From Malurus cyaneus samueli (taxonomy: Eukaryota; Chordata; Aves; Passeriformes; Maluridae), in the NCBI GenBank assembly GCA_009741485.1, contig CM019220.1, forward strand, positions 23,636,225 to 23,700,224: 64,000 nucleotides of DNA. The letters are read 5' to 3'. Positions 34,501-43,284 of the stretch are shown here, piece by piece. Below the pieces are notes generated by a model. It ran no database searches. It was not told the origin of the DNA and saw only the letters and a list, made by a program, of their open reading frames with translations. Position numbers and translations under genes: made by a program. Each line of letters starts with the position of its first letter. Within the stretch, counting starts at the first letter, position 1.

Positions 34501-37321
34501 CAGGTGATTGAACAGGAGCAAGTGAGAATCCATGCCATACTTTCATCTTACTTCATCCAGCCTGCTCTTGGAAAAACTAGTGCCAGACTCCCCTGTTTTT
34601 TGACCCTTGAGATCCGGGTCAATAGCAGGCTCTCACATTCTGTGTTGAACTGAGGCCAAAGGGCAAGGACATGCCTGCATCAGAGTTCCCTGCCTGCAAA
34701 ATGCAGCTCCATCACGGCTGTACTTTCCTCAAGTCGTTGAGTTCAAGGAGACCTGAGTCTACATTTTATCTTGCATTTCAAAGTAGTGACACAAGTTGAA
34801 ACTGTAGACAAAGCTGAGGCTAAGCTTTGAGGCGTTTCAGCTTCGCAGGCTTTGAAAGCAAAGCGTTCCGCACTGCAGATCCGAGGTGCTTCCGCTGCCT
34901 CAGGAACACTTTCAGGGACACTGGAGCTGTCCTAAAAGTAAGAACTTCACTTTCTTTGAAGAGTATTGCAACTCACTCTTGACTTAAAATGAAGTGTTGT
35001 GCTTAAAATACCCAAGGCCTCTTTTGAAAGCTGCTCAGCCACGCTTGACCTCTCTTTTTAACACTGTCCACCTTCAGATGTGGGCCAAGGGACCGGCTTG
35101 TCCCACTCCAGGTGTCAGGAAAGCTATAACAAATAACTCAAGGGCAGCAGAAGGGATGTAAGCTGCCTCTACAAAGCAGAGGATATGTTTTTCCATCAGA
35201 CAAAACACATCTGAGCCCATACATCTGAGCCCTGGCGCCAGTTTGCAGCTGATTATTTTGGGGGAAAAAAAAAATCTGTATTAATCTTTGGTAACAGAAG
35301 GCTTTAAAATCTCATCTTCCAGCTTGCTTCAGTGGTTGCACATGAGCTAATGAGCCTCAAGAATGCTGCTGAGGGGCTAGAACTGGATGTAAATGAAATT
35401 ATGTGATGAGCTTTGAAGAGTGGGATATAAATTATGCAGGGGAGGATTCCCTGTAATTTCCAGTCACTTCCATCGATGTGAAGAAGAGCTCTTTACACAG
35501 GATTTCTGGCCTTCGCTGGAAATCATGTGGATTTAACTGATCTTCAGTGATATCAAATGTATAACTCGGGTTGAGCACCTTGAGTGGGAGCAACCCACCT
35601 TCCCTGACCTGCAGCATTTCAGAAAACCCTGCCCCAGTGACCAGGGCAGGTACTCAGCAGCTCTCAGGCAGAGCTCTGTATCAGCTCGTGGCCTTAGCTC
35701 CACATTTCAGTGAGCTGGAAGCAAGTGCAGCTGACACAGTTCAGGTTCAGGAAATCCCAAAGGAACTACCACAGGAACTGCAATGCCAACACGAGGTTCC
35801 TCTACAATTCACAGTCAGTAGCTAAGCACATGAATATTTGCTCAAACCTTTTCTTTTTTTTCTTTTTTTTTCTTTTATTTTAAATAAAGCAGTGACATCA
35901 ATAGGTTTTATAGCAGTCACCTGCTCTCTCTGCTGAAGATGTGAGATTTAGGCACCCTTAGTTCAACAAAAACTCTCTTTGTCAGGCAGCTAGTGCTAAC
36001 AATTCTCCCCGTTCCTAATAATTGCTGAACACTCTCCAGGAGCCTCATGATGTTCAAATTAGTATTGGGCATCAAGTTGCAATCCATTAAACTTGTTCTC
36101 AATTTATTTTTTTTTTGTTTTGCAAATGGATGGAAAGTTACACAGGAATGAAAAATCACACCCAACTTAATAAAAACAATCCCAAGCTTCATTTTATGTT
36201 GTGATAACGGGTCTGCAATGGGTACACAGGAAAGAGATTTTCCAGTTCAGTCTGTACTTAGAAGCAAGCAATTGATCAGCAGGGTCCCATGGTGCTCTGG
36301 TGCTATGGAATATAAGTCTGGGCACCATAAGAAGATTGTTCAAAGCTTAGAATCCCAGAGAACATGTTTTTTTATGTTAATGTTATGATACATAGCTGGT
36401 GAAGGGCTTTTGAACTGCAATTAATTACTGCAGAGGGAATAGCCTGGCTTTAGCAGCTGGGAACGTTTCCAGGACTCCACCATTAAGCCCAGTTTACGAA
36501 CAGAACTAGGTCAGACAAACCTGGTCAAACCATAAGCGAAATGGGATGGTGGAAATGTGCCAGGAGCCATTCCTTGTCTCCAGACAAAGAGCCCATGGGG
36601 TTTTATTACATTTTTATGAGGAAGCTGCAGCTACAGGAAGGGGGCATACAAGGTGATGCATACAAGCAGTGAGTACGAGAGCCCTTGCAGGGAATTCTTC
36701 CCAGGATCTGTGCACAGCCCGCGCTGGAGCGCAGCCGTGTCTCGGCCACGCTCCCTGAGCTGTGGAAGTGTGAGTTGTTATCAGCGAGCTGTTAAGCAGC
36801 TCAAAGAACCGACACAGACACACAGCAAATCCCCCGGTTTCTATGGTGACCGTGTCCTAGATGGCAGCCCTGTGGAGACCCCCTTCTGACAGCAGCTCAG
36901 GAATACTGTCCACTGGGGCAAGGGGCTGCCTGGGCTGCTAGTCAGCCCTGGGGGAAATTCCTCATGTGGGAAAGCTGGAAGGCTGGAGTTACTGCACCAG
37001 GGAAACCTCACCGATTTCGAACTTAAAAGTTGCAAAGAGGTTAAATAAGTTAAAGAGAGGCAAATTTAGGTGATGCTAATGTCAAATAAACACACTGAGC
37101 AGAAACACTGCTTTTGGTCAGTTCAGACCTGTGTGTAATAAGCAGCTGGGCTGTACTGCACGTGTTGCTGCAGGGACCCCATAATCACCCTGCGAGGCAC
37201 TGAAATGATCAATCCTACACAGCAACCGTGTCTTGCCACAGAATCTGGGGTTGGTGACAGCAGTCTTCTTCTTGGACAGGCTGCCCGTTGCACAGCTACA
37301 GAAGAGTGCCTGTTATTATCT
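28584..37321. other. 8.7-kb CR1-free intergenic block
   Basis: This is the longest stretch upstream of AGAP1 with no CR1 fragment that I can see. Frames up to 206 codons (29087-29707, + strand) show no domain or splice context. It contains a T-rich run at about 29881-29911, TAAT-rich segments at about 30130-30440, a T/C-rich run at about 35850-35880, and a small CpG-enriched patch at about 36700-36870 holding an RFX-like site. The lack of insertions is compatible with regulatory constraint but does not prove it. Confidence 0.45.
36837..36850 (-). promoter_or_regulatory. RFX X-box-like motif
   Basis: The minus strand reads GTCACC-AT-AGAAAC, which fits the X-box pattern GTNRCC-N(0-3)-RGYAAC with one mismatch. 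It lies within a local rise in CpG density at about 36700-36870 in otherwise CpG-poor DNA. Confidence 0.35.
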
Positions 37322-37847
37322 TCTCCATGGCCAGCAGGACCAGGGCAGTGCCTGTCCCCTGTGCTAACCCTGCTGAGGCCACACCTCGAGAGCTGTGTCC
37401 AGTTCTGGGCACAGCCAGAGGGGCATTGAGGGCTGGAGAGTGTCCAGGGAAGGGTCTGGAGCCCCAGGAGTAGCTGAGGGAGCTGGGAAAGAGGCTCAGT
37501 CTGGAGAAAAGGGGATCAGAGGGGACCCTGTGGCTCTGCACAGCTCCCTGACAGGAGAGGACAGCCAGAGGGGTCAGGCTCTGCTCCCAGGGAACTGGGA
37601 GAGGAGGAGAGGGAATGGCCTCAGGCTGGGCCAGGGGAGGGGCAGGGTGGACACCAGGAGGAATTTCTCCACAGAAAGGGCTGTCAGGCATTGAAGGGGC
37701 TGCCCAGGCAGGTGTGGAGTCCCCATCCCTGGAGGTGTTGAAGGAATGCCTGGATGTGGCACTCAGTGCTCTGGGCTGGGTGACAATCAAAGGATGGACA
37801 CAATGACCTTGGAGGTGTTTTCCAACAGAAATGATTCTGTGATTCTA
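37322..37847 (+). mobile_element. CR1 LINE fragment, about 525 bp
   Basis: Landmarks in order are ATGGCCAGCAGGACCAGGGC, CACACCTCGAGAGCTGTGTC, CAGTTCTGGGCACAGCCAGA, AGCTGAGGGAGCTGGGAAAG, CAGGCTGGGCCAGGGGAGGG, TTCTCCACAGAAAGGGCTGT, CCCCATCCCTGGAGGTGTTG and the tail ATGATTCTGTGATTCT. This is the largest CR1 copy in the window, 5' truncated and without a reverse transcriptase region. Overlapping frames on both strands derive from it. Confidence 0.96.
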
Positions 37848-40800
37848 AGAAGCTACAGCCTACTGCTGGCTGTTTTTGTGATGTTAGCACTCGCATGCAG
37901 AAGTGTCAAGGGCAAAAAGAACTGGATTTCTCATCTGAGATGCAGGGAAGTATCATGACCAGCCCCGGCTACCATCCTCAGCTTTGTTTTCATGCTGTTT
38001 TGCATCCCTTCACTTATCAGTAATGGCTCACACTTCTCTTAACACCTGAGAAAATGTTTTGTTTTCTTACCAGACAAATGACTTCAAGTTGCTATTTAAA
38101 CTGTGCAATCTGTCACCAGGTTGGCCAGTTGCACAACATCATGCTATTAAAATAAGTCACGTGGGAACTTCACCAGCAAGGGTTTGACCAGACCTAATTG
38201 TTTTGACTTTACTGTATCAATTTCTTATCCTGTTTCTTCATTCCTTATCGCTGGATGTCATAGCATTATGCATAGAACACGTTATTAAACATTAAGGTGA
38301 TTGTTCTAAAAGATGAGTTTGAACTAATATGGAGTGACCTCTCCTGTGGTTTTCCTGCATGAAATCAATAGCCTGTGTCTGAAAGTTCCAAGGTAACAGT
38401 TGAGCCTACAATATTCCATAACTTTTCAAGCCCTGTCAGCATGCCAAGGCTGAAGTGAGACCTGAGCTTAACATGGAATTATGTGGTGAATCAAATATTG
38501 ATTCTCCGTCAAGGAAGTGACAACAGCAACAAGCTTAGAGACACTTTGAGTGTAATCATATTTAGCCATGATAAGAGCTCAATAAAGTGCTGAGCATCTT
38601 GGAGCTGGCATATGAAGCTGTCACAGGATTTGCTCTGCTATAAAATTCAGGATGTTAGCTGAGCCCTGAGTCAGGGGTACCAATTGAACAATTTTTTTTT
38701 ATTGGATATGATCTGAGTCTCTGCTGCAATGAAGCTGTCTAAGCTTTGGGTAGCTCGGGTAGAACTTAGGACCTAAAACTTGCTTTGTGTGAAAAAGCCA
38801 TTTATTTTCACTAAAAACACTTTACAGCTAGAGCATAGATCATCATCAGCCCAGGCAAAGCCACAGCACAACTCCAGATCTGAACAATGACTTTGCTTTA
38901 ATGAAGATAGTCGTTCAGCAAATCTGTAAATGTTGTAAATGGTTTCACAGAGAAACTTAGATCAACAAGGAGTCAAAATTCGGGCAGTTTAAAAGATGGT
39001 TCATTTTAACATTTCAGAAAGTTTCAGGTTAGTGGAAATCCAAGTCCCTGGGGCTAGAATCGAGAAGTGACTCTCGGATTCCTTTCCCCATATGGTGAAC
39101 ACACACAGTTATTGCTGGTTCATTGTTCTGCAGCTCAGTGCTGGTATGTAGGTTACTTCTCATTAGAAGACCCTTTAAGTAGGATAATTTGACCTTGCAG
39201 CAGGGATTTGATCTGTGCTCCCACTTCTAGGAAAGCAGGTGACTTTTGCCATCCCACCTTCCAGTCAGGTTGGGTACAGAACAGCATTTTCCCAGTTATG
39301 GCAGTGGGGAATGAGCTACAGCTCCAACAGCCGCTTGTTGTTGCTGCTCCATAATTAGTATTGTTTGAACTAGTTGGCATTTCTCCTGGAACAGATTTCA
39401 CACTCCCTGAATGAGGTTAATTCATTAGTTACATTTGTTTCAAAGCCTCTTGAGCAATCTAATCACTCTGTAATAGTAACTGACTGACCCAAATATTTAC
39501 CCAGTAAAATAACGGAATTTCAACCCCATTTGTTATGAGAATAAGCTTAACCTATTTAAGTTTTTATATTCGCTGAAATGTCTGGTGAAGGTAATTCAGG
39601 AAAACTTGATGTTTCCATATCTGTTTTTCATATGGGTTTGATTTCAGTCTTTACAGCAGTATGAGAATTAGTAGGCACAAAGATGCATCTCTAACACTTG
39701 GTCTCCTGTGTTTTTCCAGACACTCCCTGCCTATTAAACAAAACACTGCTCGCACCAACAGTAATCCCAGGAACAGCCAGGCTTTTAAGATTGTGAACAG
39801 ACACAGAAACAGTCTCAGTTAACTGAAATGTTGCTCACAACCATCAGTTTAGCATTCTCTTATAACTTCTCCTGGATGGTGCAGGAGTCCTTATGTTCTC
39901 AGTTTTTCTCAGTTAATCCCTTTCATGTTAGGTCTGCAAATGAGTCCCTGTGTCAAGCTGTCTGTGATATTTAATTTATGTTAAATTCAGGCACAGATCA
40001 GGATAGAATGCTTGAACACTTTTTAAAGTTCTTTTCTCTCCAATCAACATTTCAGCTACTGGATTAGTAACTAAAAGCTAGTGCTGCCTAATTCCCATTT
40101 CAGCAGCCAGGAAAGCTCCATCACATCCCAACAAAGCATCAGAGGAAGGTACAGCCAGTGTTTAAAAGAAATTCCATGAAAATTCACCGTTTCCAGGATC
40201 TGTGCTTAAACATCACCTTAACTATTTGTGAACCCTGCAACATCACTGTGGAATTTTTGTACGGTCATATTTCCATTAAGGTGGACAAATTCAAGCTCAG
40301 TTCCAAAATCAAAATGCAATTGCCCCTATGCTTTGAATCCAAGTGCATCGCTTGTGACTCCTCAGAATTCTTTCCTGCATTTTCTGCAGGGTTTGGTGGA
40401 CAGACTGGGAAGAAGCCCTGTCAGGTGATGGGAGGTAGAACTGTTTGAGACGTTGATTCAGTGCTGCTCTGCAGTTGCCAATACCTTCGGGAATAAGGCA
40501 CCAAAAGCAGAAGGAAACCATCCAGACCGGCTTTCTGTAGGCAGGGCAATGAGTGGATCTGCCAGATGGGGAGGAGGAGGAGGAAGCCAGCACAGATGGA
40601 ACTTTGTTCAAGACCTCAGCACGGAACCAGCTGCGTGGGAGAGCGGTGGGAAGCTTCACCCCTGGCAAGCTTTCACCCTCAGAAAGGAAAACCAATGCCA
40701 GAAGGGGAACCTACACTGGGACCACTCTGCCTCACTTATAGCCCATCAGCCATGCTTGTAAAATTGCCTGAGTTTCATGACCTCCCCAGATGAGCACCAG

Positions 40801-41953
40801 TGTTGGCATTCATCTTGCCTTTGACAAAACCAGACCCAAAAAAGCTGCAAAGTGCCCAAGTTACCCCTGTTCCCAGACCAAAGAAAAACAAACCTAAATT
40901 CCTTCCCACTCACAGCAGCGGTGCCCAAGTCAATTCTCTGCCAGTTCACACTAAAGTTTGGTGGAACACTTCAGATGCCAGACTCTCCAGAACAAAGTTT
41001 CAGAGTAAAGAGAGGTGTTGAGCATCTCTCTGTGCACCTCTAGAAGCATTTCAGGCTAATCTCAGCAGCAGGCACAGCAAAAAACCACTTATTGTTAAGG
41101 ACTTCTTACATGAGAAATCTAAGTAAGCTGCAACAGTAGCTTAAATTTTGCTGTGATTTACAAAGCTTACACAAAAGCTATTATATAGTAAAAATCCAGG
41201 GTAGCAAAAGCTTCGCAGGAGGACTATAGATGAAAATATTACCAAAAGGCTTTATATTAACACGGGGCTTTAATGCTTCGATAATTTGTGTGCAGTAGTT
41301 GCATTCATTTACAACTGAGACTGCTCTGGGAGTTGTTTTCTATGAATTTTAGAGTTGGAAGAACACAAAGCATATGGCAGCAGTGGAAACAACCAGCCCC
41401 ACATACGGCAGAGGCTGTTGCCCGAGTCTTGGCTCTGCTGCTTGTTTTAACATTTTCTGAAAGAAATAATGTGAGGTAGTGCTTCTGCTCCAGATCAGGA
41501 TAGAGGGAGAAAAAGGGAAGAATTATAGCTTTCATCCAGCTTTTTACACACATTTAGCTTATTCAAACGGATTAAGGTAAATGAAAGCAAAAATCCTCTC
41601 ACGCTTCACAAATTCTTATCAGCATCATTAATACCTAAATAAAGATATTTTGGTGTTAAAATTATTGAAATTACTCGCTTGCTTGCTGTGGTATATGTCA
41701 GTGGAATGGATAGATGCAGTTTTCCTGAGGCTATCCTACACCAACTTGTCCTTATGCTGTTTCCCATATCAAAGTTTGCTCCACGTTTCACAGCGTTGAA
41801 GCTTAAATCCATAGAATATCGATCTTAAAAATGGATTAATTGGGGTCAATGCCTGACAGTGCCCAGCTGGCTTGCAAATGGTATTGCTAACAACCCTTGT
41901 TTATGCAATGACAACAATGCTTCATTACTCCGTGAGATAAACATTTCTGACAA
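37848..41953. other. Intergenic unique sequence upstream of AGAP1
   Basis: No gene or transposon is recognised over 4.1 kb. Overlapping frames on both strands at 40300-40950 lack domains. This is the proximal upstream DNA of AGAP1. Confidence 0.5.
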
Positions 41954-42102
41954 GTCATAGGATGGTTTGAGATGGGAGGAACCTTAAGGATCACCCAATT
42001 CCACCCCTGCCAGGACAGGGGCAACTTCCACTGAACTAAGGCGCTCCAAGCGCCGTCCAACCTGGCCTTGGACACTTCCAGGGATGGGGCTGCCATTCCA
42101 GG
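41954..42102 (-). mobile_element. CR1 3' fragment, inverted, at the CpG island edge
   Basis: TCATAGGATGGTTTGAGATG, GGAGGAACCTTAAGGATCAC and GCAACTTCCACTGAACTAAG, ending TTGGACACTTCCAGGGATGG, are the reverse complement of a CR1 tail. It stops about 60 bases before the CpG island starts and is the nearest transposon to the AGAP1 promoter. Confidence 0.93.
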
Positions 42103-42360
42103 CGTGAATGGCGCACAATGGCGTGCTGGCCATCAATCTCCTACTTAAGTCACTTTCAGCGCTCCAGCGGCAGCAGGGGCCAGGCTCACATTGCGGGACT
42201 CAGTCCTTCGCTGCGGGATGAGCGCAAGCAGCAGTCGAGGGGCGGGCCCCGCCTCCCCGGGGCGGGGCGGGGGCGAAGGGCGGCTCCGGGGCGGGCCTGG
42301 TGTCCCTGAGGGGACGCGGAGCTGCGCGCCCCCGACCCTCCCTCAGCGCCTCCCGCCGGG

Positions 42361-42380
42361 ACTACATTTCCCAGCGTGCC
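42361..42380 (+). promoter_or_regulatory. ZNF143/THAP11-type promoter element
   Basis: ACTACATTTCCCAGCGTGCC matches the extended vertebrate promoter motif ACTACAATTCCCAGCATGCC with two differences. ZNF143 (Staf) and THAP11/HCFC1 are known to bind this class of element in CpG-island promoters. It lies 487 bases upstream of the AGAP1 start codon. Confidence 0.75.
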
Positions 42381-42415
42381 CTTGGGGGGGGGCGGGCAGC
42401 GCAGAGCCTGCGCCG

Positions 42416-42423
42416 TGACGTTA
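42416..42423 (+). promoter_or_regulatory. CRE-like site
   Basis: TGACGTTA differs at one base from the cAMP response element TGACGTCA. It is 36 bases downstream of the ZNF143-type element, a plausible position in a TATA-less promoter. Confidence 0.4.
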
Positions 42424-42508
42424 CTCGGCGGGCGTGGCCTGCGCCAGCGTGAAGCGGGGCAAGCGGGGAAGACGCGGGGCGAGCGCGCGAGGCGCGACGT
42501 GCCGCGAC

Positions 42509-42547
42509 ATTGGCTGCCCGGGCGCGCGCGTGCGGCCCGGCCATTGG
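42509..42547 (-). promoter_or_regulatory. Pair of inverted CCAAT boxes
   Basis: ATTGG occurs at 42509-42513 (CATTGGCTG context) and 42543-42547 (CCATTGGCCG context), 34 bases apart. Both are inverted CCAAT boxes with NF-Y-favoured flanks. Multiple CCAAT boxes spaced about 30 bases apart are common in NF-Y-driven TATA-less promoters. They probably lie close upstream of the start site. Confidence 0.6.
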
Positions 42548-42559
42548 CCGGGGGAGAGG

Positions 42560-42847
42560 CGCGCGCACCGGGGGGGCGGCGGACCGGCACCGGGAGCCGT
42601 GAGGGCTGAGGAGCGGGCGGGAGCGAGACCGGGACCGCGACCAGGAGCGGTCTCCTCCCTCCCTCCATGGCCGCCGCCCTGCCCCGCCCCCCCGCCGTCG
42701 TGAATGACAGCGCGCTGCGACCGGCGTGCTGCCGCCCGGGCCGGGCGGGGGGGGTGTCCGGTGAGTGAGGCGGCGGCGGCGGCCCGGGCTCGCCCCGCCG
42801 CCGCCCGGGGTCTTAGCGTGAAGGGGCCGGAGCGGAGCGGCCGCGCC
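42560..42847 (+). other. AGAP1: Probable 5' leader of AGAP1 (start approximate)
   Basis: The left limit is inferred from the position of the CCAAT boxes, not read from a start-site signal. The segment is very GC-rich and holds an upstream ORF, an in-frame upstream ATG at 42704, and a strong splice-donor sequence at 42760/42761. These could reduce translation of the main frame or create an alternative noncoding first exon. Confidence 0.5.
42667..42768 (+). other. Upstream ORF, 33 codons, in the AGAP1 leader
   Basis: The ATG at 42667 opens a 33-codon frame (start MAAALPRPP) ending in TGA at 42766-42768, 79 bases before the AGAP1 ATG and in a different frame from it. Its initiation context is mixed: T at -3, G at +4. 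If the leader includes it, it could dampen AGAP1 translation. It is real as a reading frame, but its use is unknown. Confidence 0.5.
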
Positions 42848-43010
42848 ATGAACTACCAGCAGCAGCTGGCGAACTCGGCAGCCATCCGGGCCGAGATCCA
42901 GCGCTTCGAGTCGGTGCACCCAAACATTTACTCCATCTACGAGCTGCTGGAGCGGGTGGAGGAGCCCGTGCTGCAGAACCAGATTCGCGAGCATGTCATC
43001 GCCATCGAAG
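42848..43010 (+). CDS. AGAP1: AGAP1 first coding exon (N-terminal 54 residues)
   Basis: This exon encodes the N terminus of AGAP1, an Arf GTPase-activating protein of endosomes. It has a GTPase-like domain, a split PH domain, an ArfGAP zinc finger and ankyrin repeats, and is known to act on Arf1/Arf5 and to bind the AP-3 adaptor. The translation starts MNYQQQLANSAAIRAEIQRF and ends REHVIAIE, which I recognise as AGAP1 rather than AGAP2 or AGAP3. AGAP3 diverges within the first twenty residues. The 54 residues are a charged, probably helical segment preceding the GTPase-like domain, whose exons lie beyond the window. The exon ends GAA G|GTGAGA, a good donor leaving phase 1, as expected for the Asp codon that follows in the family. 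The chosen ATG has G at -3 and A at +4 and is the family start. The frame stays open upstream to an ATG at 42704, which would add 48 Ala/Arg-rich residues. I consider that less likely to be used. The whole protein is usually 800-860 residues, so this is about 6 percent of it. Confidence 0.95.
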
Positions 43011-43077
43011 GTGAGACGGCGGCCCCGGCACGGCGGGGAGAGGGAGCGAGTGGCTGGGGGGGGTGCCCACAAACCTA

Positions 43078-43284
43078 CCCCAGCCCATGGCTCTGTTTAT
43101 CCCCCCCCTCCAAACTCCTCCAGCCCATAGCTCTGTTTTCCCCCCCTCAACACCCCCATGCTTGTTATCCCCCCTCCAACCCTCCACCCATAGCTCTGTT
43201 TATCCCCCCCTCTAAACCTCCCCAGCCCATGCTCTGTTTATCCCCCCCTCTAAACCTCCCCCAGCTCATGCTTGTTTCCTACCC
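43078..43284. repeat. C-rich minisatellite at the start of AGAP1 intron 1
   Basis: About six imperfect units of 31-40 bases based on CAGCCCATAGCTCTGTTTAT followed by a C-run and TCTAAACCTCC. Unit starts are near 43081, 43121, 43156, 43187, 43222 and 43262. C-runs continue to about 43440 without clear units. The minus strand, which is the template for AGAP1, carries repeated G6-G8 runs and so has G-quadruplex potential just downstream of the first donor. Confidence 0.88.

Larger units (their letters stand above)
42160..43060. promoter_or_regulatory. AGAP1: CpG island containing the AGAP1 promoter and exon 1
   Basis: GC content and CpG density rise sharply at about 42160 and fall off past 43060, unlike the AT-rich flanks. 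No TATA box is apparent. GC boxes lie at 42241-42300 (for example GGGGCGGGGC at 42259-42268) and a C-rich block at 42681-42693. An NRF1-like GCGCGTGCGG is at 42526-42535. This is the usual form of a housekeeping-type promoter. The exact transcription start cannot be read from sequence. The very long stop-free frames on the minus strand here follow from high GC and are not gene calls. Confidence 0.92.

Noticed and set aside
37296..37806. Open frames of 60-164 codons on both strands
   Set aside because: They fall inside the CR1 fragment at 37322-37847. That 3' region does not include the reverse transcriptase, and the frames are by-products.
42186..43072. Minus-strand open frames of 140-236 codons antisense to AGAP1 exon 1
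   Set aside because: They lie in the CpG island, where stop codons are rare because of GC content. The translations are Arg/Ala/Pro rich, have no domain, and run in several frames at once.
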